In this document: piece by piece, positions 56,743-64,000 of the stretch
Numbering within the stretch: the stretch's first letter is position 1
How the letters are laid out: each line of letters opens with the position of its first letter
From: Candidatus Fermentibacteraceae bacterium
GTDB taxonomy: Bacteria; Fermentibacterota; Fermentibacteria; Fermentibacterales; JCC-6
Direction: 5' to 3'
NCBI GenBank assembly: GCA_016744855.1
Contig: JADGDO010000005.1
Coordinates: 1 to 64,000, forward strand
Length of the DNA stretch: 64,000 nucleotides
The notes under the pieces: generated by a model
Told to the model about the DNA's origin: nothing
The model's database searches: none
The model's input: the letters and a program-made list of their open reading frames with translations, nothing else
Translations under genes and position numbers: made by a program

Positions 56743-59319
56743 ATGAAAAGAAAACATTCTGTCAAATTGCCTGCTTCAGTGTTAGCTTTTCTTTTTGTTT
56801 TAGCCATTCCGTTCTTTGCTGTTGCGGACGGCCTCCAAGAATACCATCTAACTATAGATCAGGTTCATCTTGATTCACTTTATGCTAATCCATCATCTTC
56901 CACTGAGTACCCTGCAGTTCTTTCCTGTTCCGCAGGAACTTCTGAGTGTTTTGTACGATTCCGCGGGAAATCCGCCATACAGTTCCCCAAGAAAAGCTGG
57001 GCTCTTATCCTCTCCGACAGTTCACTCCTTGGCAGGGAAAGACTTAACCTGAATTCGGAATACATGGATCCGGGAATGATGCGAAACTGTATTGCAATGC
57101 ATGTTTCACGGTTTATGGACCTTCCGGCATCGGAAACTGAGCACTGCAAGTTTTTCGTGAATGACGAATACTACGGAGTTTATCTGGATGTGGAGAGGGT
57201 CGATTCGTACTATTTCCAGCGTTTCAGTATTAGCCCTGTTGCTGTTTTCAAAGGGTGTATGGAGGGAGCCCGGTTCATGAATCTGCAATCAGGTTTTTCG
57301 CAGGAACAAGCGTACCGTCCCTGCGGAGACGAGTCTATTGTCAACATCAATGTTCTTGATAACTTCATCGATTGTGTCAACGCCGGCGTGGAACCGCTTC
57401 CCGTTGATGTTGAAAACCTTATGGGCTACTACGCGGTAAATTTAGCGCTTCTTGAGCGGGACTCCGGTTCTAACAACTATTACTTTGTTCTCTGCTCAGA
57501 CGGTAAGTGGAGAGTGTTTCCATGGGATAGGGGCAGTTGCCTTGGAGGTGTCAGCAACGGTGAGTTTTACCCTGAGATGGTTGACGATACATCTCTACCT
57601 TACTTCAGAGTTAATTCTCTCTATCAGCAACTCATAAAGAGCCCTGCAAACATGGAGATGTTTGAAAGCAACATGGTTGAATTGAGCGATCTGCTTTCAA
57701 TCGAGGTCCCATTGCTGATTGATTCAGTTTTCAACGAAATCAGATGTGATTTGTATGAAGATCCCCTGTCCATGTGGACCCCCGAAGAAATTGATCAGGC
57801 GTATGAGGACCTGGTCTGGTTTGTAGAAGAGAGAGCAAATTTTCTGAAGGAAACCATTCCATTACCAGAGAGTGCCTCGGTGATCCTTTTAGACATTACC
57901 GACCCGTGGCTGCTCCCGGGAGAAACTACTCAGATAACTGTTGGTATTGATTCTCCCTTCAACTCAGCCTCCCTGAAATGGGTGCTAAATGGAACAGTCA
58001 GGATTCTCAACATGAACCCTGTTCCAGGGTACACGGGGACACAATGGACCAGAGAGTTTGTAATGCCTCCTAATGTAAATTACTGCCCTGTTGGTTTCTA
58101 TTTTCTTTCTGCTGGAGATGAAACACAATATTTTTTCCATCCGTCAAGTGGCTTTCAGATGTATTACCTTATGCCTTCAGCTCACCCAGGCGTGGTACGG
58201 CTTGCTCCTGGTTGCAACCCGCCGGGACCCGGAGACGATTGTGATTTTACCATACTCGCACCTATTATCTATGGTTCTTCTCTCTGGGCTGTTCCAGTCG
58301 TAAATAATGGGGGCTGTGATGTTGATATCTCGGGTTGTGTGTTTGTCGCCGGAAATACTCCGCACCGCGTGTTTGCCCCTTCACAGACAATTGTATCCGA
58401 GGGGGATACTCTCTTCATTACAAACTCATTTCAGCGGTTTTGTGCTGAGTTCCCCGATAGGAATGTTCTGGGAAACTGTGCCTGTTCATCACCGGGGGGC
58501 GGTACAATTACAATGCTTGACCCCGGGTGGGGTGAGCTATGGACTATGCCAGTTCCTGCAGATATTGAGGCTGAGCCCTTTCCTGTCGCCGTAATGGTTA
58601 CTGAGGTGAATTTCATCCCCGGTGGTGAATACAACTGTGGAGACTGGGTAGAACTCTATAACCCCGCTGATACCTCTTTTAACATCGGTGGATTTGTTCT
58701 CTCTGACAGAGACGGTAATCAATCTATGATTCCATGGGACACAGTGATTGAGCCAGGTGGGTTTCACCTGCTGGTCCGTGAAGAATTCAGATTCACCAAC
58801 AGCTTTCCAGCTGTTGAATGCGCTGCTTCCGAACTCGGATTCGGTCTTGATTCCCAGAGCGACAATCTTTCTGTTTTTGACAGAAGCGGTGAAAGACTTT
58901 GCAGTATTGCCTGGAGCATTGACGACTATTCCTCCAGTGGCAGCGCAGGTGTGCTCGGTCTCATCTCGCCTTTTCTACCCGTTGAGAATCTTGATTCGTG
59001 GGAGCTGGCACCATTTCCAGGAAGTCCCGGGGAACCCAACAGGTTGTGGAAGGCAGGAGGTGAACACCTTCAATTGCGAACTCTTTACCCAAATCCAGTG
59101 AAATCAGGTAGTATCTCTTTCGATTACACATCTTTAACATGGCCAGTTAGGGTGTTTGTGCTTGATCTCTCAGGAAGAGTAGTAATTGATCGGGGGCTTT
59201 TAGATTCCGCCACCGGAAGTTACTCTATTGATTTGCCTATAGCTTCTCCAGCAGGGATCTACTTCCTTGTGCTTCAAAGTGCCGGGTGGCTGGCTGCGGA
59301 GAAATTCACAATTCTGTGA
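56743..59319 (+). CDS. CotH-like kinase with lamin-tail and sorting domains, secreted
   Basis: An 858-residue protein with a signal peptide (LPASVLAFLFVLAIPFFAVA). The CotH domain (~30-375) has VRFRGKSAIQFPKKSW (71-86), NDEYYGVYLDVERVD and PWDRGSCLGG, corresponding to the CotH atypical-kinase motifs (the usual PWDxD reads PWDRG). A Lamin-tail domain (~615-720) begins VMVTEVNFIPG and holds WVELYNPADTSFNIGGFVLS. The C-terminal ~85 residues (RTLYPNPVKSGSISFDY to AEKFTIL) are a type IX-like sorting domain. CotH kinases phosphorylate other surface proteins. The ATG is only 30 bases from the start of the divergent FG-GAP gene, which suggests a linked function. Confidence 0.85.
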   Translation: MKRKHSVKLPASVLAFLFVLAIPFFAVADGLQEYHLTIDQVHLDSLYANPSSSTEYPAVLSCSAGTSECFVRFRGKSAIQFPKKSWALILSDSSLLGRERLNLNSEYMDPGMMRNCIAMHVSRFMDLPASETEHCKFFVNDEYYGVYLDVERVDSYYFQRFSISPVAVFKGCMEGARFMNLQSGFSQEQAYRPCGDESIVNINVLDNFIDCVNAGVEPLPVDVENLMGYYAVNLALLERDSGSNNYYFVLCSDGKWRVFPWDRGSCLGGVSNGEFYPEMVDDTSLPYFRVNSLYQQLIKSPANMEMFESNMVELSDLLSIEVPLLIDSVFNEIRCDLYEDPLSMWTPEEIDQAYEDLVWFVEERANFLKETIPLPESASVILLDITDPWLLPGETTQITVGIDSPFNSASLKWVLNGTVRILNMNPVPGYTGTQWTREFVMPPNVNYCPVGFYFLSAGDETQYFFHPSSGFQMYYLMPSAHPGVVRLAPGCNPPGPGDDCDFTILAPIIYGSSLWAVPVVNNGGCDVDISGCVFVAGNTPHRVFAPSQTIVSEGDTLFITNSFQRFCAEFPDRNVLGNCACSSPGGGTITMLDPGWGELWTMPVPADIEAEPFPVAVMVTEVNFIPGGEYNCGDWVELYNPADTSFNIGGFVLSDRDGNQSMIPWDTVIEPGGFHLLVREEFRFTNSFPAVECAASELGFGLDSQSDNLSVFDRSGERLCSIAWSIDDYSSSGSAGVLGLISPFLPVENLDSWELAPFPGSPGEPNRLWKAGGEHLQLRTLYPNPVKSGSISFDYTSLTWPVRVFVLDLSGRVVIDRGLLDSATGSYSIDLPIASPAGIYFLVLQSAGWLAAEKFTIL

Positions 59320-59400
59320 GCACAGTCCTGCTGAAACACTTGTTCGTGTGTGACAATCGCAATACTTTTGGTTAAATTGTGGGATATCAGGAGGTTTTAC

Positions 59401-59841
59401 ATGATTCAGCGCGGTGTAGTTATGGAACTGGATAATGGTAATGCAAAGGTTGCTGTCGGGGGAGGCCAGGGTTGTAATGCTTGTGCCTCAAAGGAGAGTT
59501 GTGTTTCTATAACAGGAACAAGACCCGAGGAAAAAATTATTACAACAGAGAATATCCTTGGTGTTGAGGTGGGTGATATCGTTGAACTTGAATTGCCTGT
59601 ATCAATAACAATGCAGATTATCTTTGTGACTTTCATCCTTCCTGTTGTGCTTCTTCTAATCGGTTATTTCATAATGCTTGAAGGAGGACCAACGCAGGGT
59701 GCGACTGGTGCTGTTGGAGGTCTTGCAGTGGGTATGGTGCTTGCAATTACAGTGAACCGGTCTATGGGAAAACGAGCGTCTTACAAAATGAAGATGACAA
59801 AAATTCTTGCAAAATGCAGTGAGGAGGAATCAGCAAAGTGA
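59401..59841 (+). CDS. rseC: RseC/MucC family membrane protein
   Basis: The start is chosen at ATG 59401 after AGGAGGTTTTAC; the upstream in-frame start is excluded. About 146 residues. The N-terminal soluble part has the family's Cys cluster (GCNACASKESC, ~24-34) and TTENILGVEVGDIVELELP. Two transmembrane helices follow (IIFVTFILPVVLLLIGYFIM and VGGLAVGMVLAITV), with a basic tail. RseC-family proteins are associated with sigma-E regulation, thiamine or Rnf/SoxR-reducing systems, so the exact role is open. GTGA overlap couples it to tldD. Confidence 0.85.
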   Translation: MIQRGVVMELDNGNAKVAVGGGQGCNACASKESCVSITGTRPEEKIITTENILGVEVGDIVELELPVSITMQIIFVTFILPVVLLLIGYFIMLEGGPTQGATGAVGGLAVGMVLAITVNRSMGKRASYKMKMTKILAKCSEEESAK

Positions 59842-61271
59842 AGCAGCTTGTTCAGAGAGCAGTAGAAATGCTCAAAGATGTGGGTGTTGATTACGGTGAT
59901 GTCAGAGCAGAACTGATACGAACCGAGAACACGGATTTCGAAAACGCCAGGCTAGATGACTGCAGAACAGTGGAAACTGAAGGAGTGGGAATAAGGGTTC
60001 TGGTGAATGGCTCCTGGGGATTTGCAGCATGTACTGGTCTTGTAAAAGAAGATATTGATTCTGCAGTGACCAGGGCTGTTGATATTGCCAGGGCTGCAGG
60101 AAGCAGGGGCAAAGTTGAACTGGCTCCTCTGGATGTACAGCAGGGAGTTTATTCCGGTCCCTGCCAGAAAAATCCTTTTGAGGTTTCTCGCGAAGACAAG
60201 ATCGCGCTGCTTCAAAAAGTTTCAGATGATATGATGAAAGACCCCCGGATAAAAAACAGCTATGCGGAGTTATGGTTCGAGAAGCGTGATCGGATAATCG
60301 GCTCTACACGTGGTGATCTGATTGAAACCAACCTTGTTTTCACACAACCTTCTCTTAAGGCAACTGCAGTTGCTGGTGGTGACGCACAGAGTCGTACCCT
60401 GCAGGATGGTGCTAGAATATCCGGTTGGGAATGGGTAGAAGAATCAGGCATCGAGAACTGGGGAGAAAAAGCCAGAGAAGAAGCACTGATGAAAGTTCTT
60501 GCAGATGAGAGCCCCTCCGGGGAAATGGATCTTCTTCTGGATGGGCACCATTTAAGTCTTACCATGCATGAGTCAGTTGGTCACCCTACTGAGAGCGATC
60601 GCGCTCTTGGCTGGGAAGCTAATATGGCCGGCAGATCTTTCGTTCAACTCTCTGACCAGAGAAGCTTGAAGTACGGTTCCAATCTGGTGAATTTTGTTGC
60701 TGATAATACTCAGCCTTTTGGTGTCGCAAGCTGGGGATGGGATGATGACATGGTTCCCGGACAGAAGTGGTACACTGTCAAGAATGGTATTTTTCAGGAG
60801 TTTGGATCTGTTCGCGAAACAGCTCTTCTTGTTGGCAGGAAAGCAAGCAATGGTTGCTGCAGGGCTATGAACGCTCAGTGTTTCCCTATCAACAGGCAAC
60901 CCAATTTTTACCTGGAAGCTCCTGAAAATGGCATAACACCAGAGGATCTTGCTTCAGATATCGAGCACGGAATCTGGATTGAGGGCAGGGGATCTTTCTC
61001 TATCGACCAGAGAAGGGAGAGCTTCCAGTTCGGAGGAGATCTTTTCTGGGAGATCAAGAACGGAAAGAAAGTGAGACCCTTGAAAAAAGTAATATACAGG
61101 AGCAGAACTCCACAATTCTGGGGATCTCTCGACGGGATTGCAGACAAGAAATACTTCCGTAGCATGGGTCTCCTTACCTGTGGTAAAGGTGAACCTATGC
61201 AGTCAGCTAGAATGACTCACGGAGCCAGTTACAGCAGGTTCAGGGGTGTCGAAGTTGGAGGTGGCAAATAA
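59838..61271 (+). CDS. tldD: TldD-like metallopeptidase subunit
   Basis: Start GTG at 59838 overlaps the rseC stop (GTGA) with GAGGAGGAAT upstream. 477 residues. The metal site HESVGH (HExxxH) lies near residue 240 in TMHESVGHPTESDRALGWEA; further His/Cys ligands are in the C-terminal part, where LTCGKGEP is typical of TldD. The N-terminal part (RTVETEGVGIRVLVNGSWGF) is the propeller-like family fold. TldD/TldE heterodimers degrade unfolded peptides, remove leader peptides from some RiPPs and cleave CcdA antitoxin. The tldE gene follows with a one-base overlap. Confidence 0.94.
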   Translation: MKQLVQRAVEMLKDVGVDYGDVRAELIRTENTDFENARLDDCRTVETEGVGIRVLVNGSWGFAACTGLVKEDIDSAVTRAVDIARAAGSRGKVELAPLDVQQGVYSGPCQKNPFEVSREDKIALLQKVSDDMMKDPRIKNSYAELWFEKRDRIIGSTRGDLIETNLVFTQPSLKATAVAGGDAQSRTLQDGARISGWEWVEESGIENWGEKAREEALMKVLADESPSGEMDLLLDGHHLSLTMHESVGHPTESDRALGWEANMAGRSFVQLSDQRSLKYGSNLVNFVADNTQPFGVASWGWDDDMVPGQKWYTVKNGIFQEFGSVRETALLVGRKASNGCCRAMNAQCFPINRQPNFYLEAPENGITPEDLASDIEHGIWIEGRGSFSIDQRRESFQFGGDLFWEIKNGKKVRPLKKVIYRSRTPQFWGSLDGIADKKYFRSMGLLTCGKGEPMQSARMTHGASYSRFRGVEVGGGK

Positions 61272-62551
61272 TGACAAAGCAGGAAATGCTTGATTTCGTA
61301 CAGGCCGCAGTTGATGCTTCCGGCACAACCGATGCCGTTGCTGTGCTTTCCGAGAGCCGAAATGCTTCTGTTCGATTCGGGCAGAACAGGATAACACAGA
61401 ATCTTGATGTCTTTAAAAGAGAACTTCGGCTTACTGTTGGTGACGGAGAAAAGCAGGCAACTGTTACCTCACAGAGAATAGATATTCATGCTCTTCCAGG
61501 AATTGCTTCTGAGGCTCGTGCTCTCCTGGAAACTTCTAGTCCTGATCCTGAGTATATGGCCCCCGTTCCGGGGAAGCAGATTTACCCGGTAATTGAAGAA
61601 GCCTGGGATGAGTTTACCTCTGAGTGCCCCGCTGCTCCCCGGATGGAGGCGGTCGGAAAGGTGATTGATGCTGCTGAAACGAATGGTTTCATCGCTGCAG
61701 GTATTTGTGGAATGCATAACAAGCAGACTGCGCTTGCAACATCAACTGGTAACCTGGTCGCTCACAGAGACACTTCTGCTGAACTCTCCTTTACCATGGA
61801 CAAGGGTCTTGCCTCCAGTTATGTCGATCTTGCAGGTACCTCCTGGGGTGAGTTGTCTATCGACTCAGCGATTACAACTGTTGCAGAGCAGGTTAAACTG
61901 AATGAAAATGCAACAGAGATTGAGCCGGGAGACTACAAGATCATTCTTGAACCGGAAGCTACCTGGAATCTGCTTATGTTTCTTCCGTGGATGATGAGCG
62001 CTCGCAGTGCCGATGAGGGAACTTCTGTATTCAGCGGTATGGAAGGCAAAAAAATTACCGGGGAAAGCTTTACCTTGTCTTCGTCTCTTTTCGGCGGTAG
62101 ACCCGGAAACCCTTTCAATGGAGAAGGTCTTCCAGCTGAAGATGTGATGTGGTTTGATAAAGGTGTTTTGAAGAATCTCTCATGTGATCGATTCACCGCA
62201 CAGAAAACCGGTAGATCACCTTTTTTCATTCCCAACACTATTGATATGGATGGTGGTGAAGGGTCAATAGAAGACCTTATAAGAGGCGTGGACAGAGGAA
62301 TTCTTATCAGAAGGTTCTGGTACATAAGATTTGTAGATCAGAAAACAATGAAGCTTACCGGTATGACCCGAGATGGAGTATTTCTGGTTGAAAATGGGAA
62401 AATAGTGAAGCCACTTAAGGACTTCCGCTGGAACTGGAGACCGCTTACACTCTTCTCAAACATACTTAACATTGGTGCACAGCAACGAAAAGGTGGAGGA
62501 TTGATACCACCTGTCGTTATTGATAAGCAACACTACCCGTTTACTGATTAG
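61271..62551 (+). CDS. pmbA: TldE/PmbA-like subunit
   Basis: ATG at 61271 overlaps the tldD stop (TAATG). 426 residues, of the TldE/PmbA type. It shares the family fold (NASVRFGQNRITQNLDVFKR, ELRLTVGDGEKQ) but lacks the HExxxH metal site, as PmbA subunits do. C-terminal RFWYIRFVDQKTMKLTGMTR and DGVFLVENGKIVKPLKDFR match the family. It forms the heterodimer with TldD that encloses the active-site cavity. The gene for a small membrane protein follows 11 bases later. Confidence 0.93.
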   Translation: MTKQEMLDFVQAAVDASGTTDAVAVLSESRNASVRFGQNRITQNLDVFKRELRLTVGDGEKQATVTSQRIDIHALPGIASEARALLETSSPDPEYMAPVPGKQIYPVIEEAWDEFTSECPAAPRMEAVGKVIDAAETNGFIAAGICGMHNKQTALATSTGNLVAHRDTSAELSFTMDKGLASSYVDLAGTSWGELSIDSAITTVAEQVKLNENATEIEPGDYKIILEPEATWNLLMFLPWMMSARSADEGTSVFSGMEGKKITGESFTLSSSLFGGRPGNPFNGEGLPAEDVMWFDKGVLKNLSCDRFTAQKTGRSPFFIPNTIDMDGGEGSIEDLIRGVDRGILIRRFWYIRFVDQKTMKLTGMTRDGVFLVENGKIVKPLKDFRWNWRPLTLFSNILNIGAQQRKGGGLIPPVVIDKQHYPFTD

Positions 62552-62562
62552 AAGGGAGAACG

Positions 62563-62940
62563 ATGGGTTACTTGGCGCTGAGCATTGGAGGGCTGTTTTT
62601 TGTAGCCTTTCTTGTTGTAATACTTGATTCTTTCTTTCTGCATATAGGAGCGAAACTGGCTGGAGTTAACAGAGCTTCATTCGGAAAAGCGGTAAAGGCA
62701 TCCATTGCCTGCGCTCTTTCAACACTTCTTCTGGCCATCCTGTTCTCATGGATTCCCATTGCAGGAACAGCTGCCGGTTTCCTGATTGGTCTGGGACTGA
62801 CAATTCTGGTGCTTCAGGCGTCCTACTCTACTTCTTTCGGTAAAGCCTTTCTGCTCTGGATCTTCAATGTTGTAGCTCAGATTATTGCAGTTGTTCTGGG
62901 TGCAGTTCTTTTCTCCAGTGTGCTTGCGTTCTTCAGCTGA
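62563..62940 (+). CDS. Small multi-pass membrane protein of unknown function
   Basis: A 125-residue protein. ATG at 62563 follows AAGGGAGAACG. Three or four hydrophobic helices are seen: LALSIGGLFFVAFLVVILDSF, IACALSTLLLAILFSWIPI, GTAAGFLIGLGLTILVLQAS and IIAVVLGAVLFSSVLAFF. No known family is recognised. It is the last gene of the rseC-tldD-tldE run, ahead of a strong convergent terminator. Confidence 0.7.
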   Translation: MGYLALSIGGLFFVAFLVVILDSFFLHIGAKLAGVNRASFGKAVKASIACALSTLLLAILFSWIPIAGTAAGFLIGLGLTILVLQASYSTSFGKAFLLWIFNVVAQIIAVVLGAVLFSSVLAFFS

Positions 62941-62948
62941 ACCTAAAA

Positions 62949-62985
62949 AAGGTGTGATGCTTCTGTTTGTGAAGCATCGCACCTT
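62949..62985. terminator. Bidirectional terminator after the tldE unit
   Basis: AAGGTGTGATGCTTC (62949-62963) pairs with GAAGCATCGCACCTT (62971-62985) around TGTTTGT, with one G-U type pair. It lies between convergent genes and is flanked by an A run on the left. Confidence 0.88.
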
Positions 62986-63008
62986 CTCTCAAAATGCCAT
63001 ATGAAAGA

Positions 63009-64000
63009 CTAATCTCTAGTTTTACAGGGACACCTGTTCAGATTTTCCAGCAATTGCAGCAGAGCTGGAAGAAAGATCAGAGCGCTGAGCAGAGTTGAGG
63101 CAATGCCCAATACGGATATATAACCTATTGATCTTAAACCCGGATGCGAACTCAGAAGAGAACCTGAAAAACCTATCATTGTTGTTACAGAAGCCATTGC
63201 AACATGTTTTCCCGTTGTAGACAACACCTGTCTGATTGATCCAGGGCCAAGCTCAATGTATCGGTGTACAATATGAACACCAGCATCATTTCCAATTCCC
63301 AGTAGAACTGGTAGAACAATCATATTGTAAAAGTTAAGTTTGACACCGGTGGCCTGCATAAGAAGGAAAGTCCACAGCATACCGACAATCAACGGTGTCA
63401 ATGCCAGCAATGTCAGGTACATGTTTTTGAAATTGAGATACATTAGAAGCAGGACAAGAATAAATGTTGCAGAAATTATCCAGGAACTTTCCTTCTGTAG
63501 TAAACGCAGCATCTCTGCAGCGACGAGGGATGTGGAAGCAGCATAATATGTTGAACCATTCTCTAGCTCAATTTTACCTATTGATTTACTAAATGCTATT
63601 GAGTTTCGTCCGTCTGAGAGTCCCTGTTCGGGAAAAATCAGGATAAATGAGCCGAGGGACCCGTCTTTTGAGGTATACATGCCGGTTAGGTATTCGGGTA
63701 CATCAGAGAGTTGAATCGCTTGTGTCGTCTGGGCTGCTTGCCTCAGTCTCTGAACATCCTCCGTGTTGGCAATTCTGAAAAAAGGTCCATCCAACAGTTC
63801 TCGGATTTCCGCTAGATACCCAAGGCGTCTGGCCTGATCGACAGGGTTCGAAGGAAGTCTCTCCTGGAGAGCTTCAACAGCAAGAATTGTTGTATCGCTT
63901 TCAACTCTTCCCCTTAGGTTGGTCAGGAGGGGTTCGGTATCTTCATTCTCGTCTAGCAGAATAAATGCAGGGTTTCTGTAGTTCGATGTAGGATAAACGC
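63009..64000 (-). CDS. RND/MMPL-family transporter, C-terminal part (cut by window end)
   Basis: The reading frame is open without a stop from 63009 to the window edge, so at least the last 330 residues are present and the N-terminus is missing. It starts in a periplasmic loop region (NSIAFSKSIGKIELENGSTY), then has the second set of transmembrane helices (IISATFILVLLLMYL, MYLTLLALTPLIVGMLWTF, YNMIVLPVLLGIGNDAGVH, ASVTTMIGFSGSLLSSHPG, ISVLGIASTLLSALIFLPAL). The GIGNDAGVHIVHR motif is the MMPL/RND helix-10-like acidic pair used for proton coupling. It may export lipids or hydrophobic compounds to the outer membrane. Confidence 0.85.
   Translation of the reverse strand, partial: VYPTSNYRNPAFILLDENEDTEPLLTNLRGRVESDTTILAVEALQERLPSNPVDQARRLGYLAEIRELLDGPFFRIANTEDVQRLRQAAQTTQAIQLSDVPEYLTGMYTSKDGSLGSFILIFPEQGLSDGRNSIAFSKSIGKIELENGSTYYAASTSLVAAEMLRLLQKESSWIISATFILVLLLMYLNFKNMYLTLLALTPLIVGMLWTFLLMQATGVKLNFYNMIVLPVLLGIGNDAGVHIVHRYIELGPGSIRQVLSTTGKHVAMASVTTMIGFSGSLLSSHPGLRSIGYISVLGIASTLLSALIFLPALLQLLENLNRCPCKTRD

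Noticed and set aside
1-64000. CRISPR arrays, insertion sequences, integrase or att sites
   Set aside because: No regularly spaced repeats, transposase or integrase genes, or long terminal inverted repeats were seen anywhere in the window.

Overview
The window looks like a piece of chromosome from a Gram-negative-type (outer-membrane-bearing), anaerobic bacterium of an uncultured lineage. I infer relatives in or near the FCB group (for example Fermentibacterota, Cloacimonadota or WOR-3-like candidate phyla), but no marker here fixes the phylum. The signs are gingipain-type (C25) peptidases and other secreted proteins ending in a FlgD-like or type IX-like sorting domain, FadL-like outer-membrane proteins, an RND/MMPL exporter, and a ferredoxin-linked 2-oxoacid oxidoreductase. 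Genes have clear Shine-Dalgarno sites, many start with TTG, and TGA is an ordinary stop codon in several of them.

Layout. 1-420: the 3' end of a 23S rRNA gene, a 5S rRNA gene and a strong terminator. 420-2340: a secreted-protein gene split by one in-frame TGA, a decayed copy of the 5S 3' half plus its terminator, and an S41 peptidase lipoprotein. 2540-4490: M42 peptidase, DUF2007 and NlpC/P60 genes. 4530-12190 (minus strand): a CASTOR/POLLUX-like ion channel, a GGDEF-STAND ATPase-TPR fusion and an S9D-type peptidase. 12330-15380: an FG-GAP secreted protein, again split by one in-frame TGA, then a membrane diguanylate cyclase and a small secreted protein. 15400-19920 (minus): asnB, a GCS2-type ligase and glnS. 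20110-28560: trmFO, an operon of an oxidoreductase with a degenerate ABC ATPase and a membrane protein, then clpB, a methyltransferase and an IspZ-like membrane protein. 28770-31520: a 2-oxoacid:ferredoxin oxidoreductase operon. 31580-41930: a DNRLRE-like protein, two FadL-like paralogs, a PAS/GAF sensor, leuS, a cyclophilin and comM. 41980-47200 (minus): a C25 peptidase, a small secreted protein and an EF-G paralog. 47390-53990: a two-gene flavoprotein/iron-sulfur amino-acid dehydrogenase and a second C25 peptidase. 53990-59320: a gamma-glutamylcyclotransferase and a divergent FG-GAP/CotH pair. 59400-64000: rseC, tldD, tldE, a small membrane protein and an RND exporter cut by the window edge.

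The most notable observation is that two unrelated secreted proteins, at 512-1150 and 12337-13560, each have exactly one in-frame TGA. Each TGA touches a cysteine codon. Each is followed 19 or 22 nt later by a hairpin with an AGG-starting loop like a bacterial SECIS element. This suggests secreted selenoproteins; the alternative is two independent nonsense mutations. No selenocysteine machinery genes lie in the window to test it.

No gap longer than about 260 bases lacks a gene. The larger gaps (2342-2555, 19920-20112, 23992-24245, 28563-28772, 47202-47397) hold nothing else I recognise. I saw no CRISPR array, insertion sequence or tRNA.
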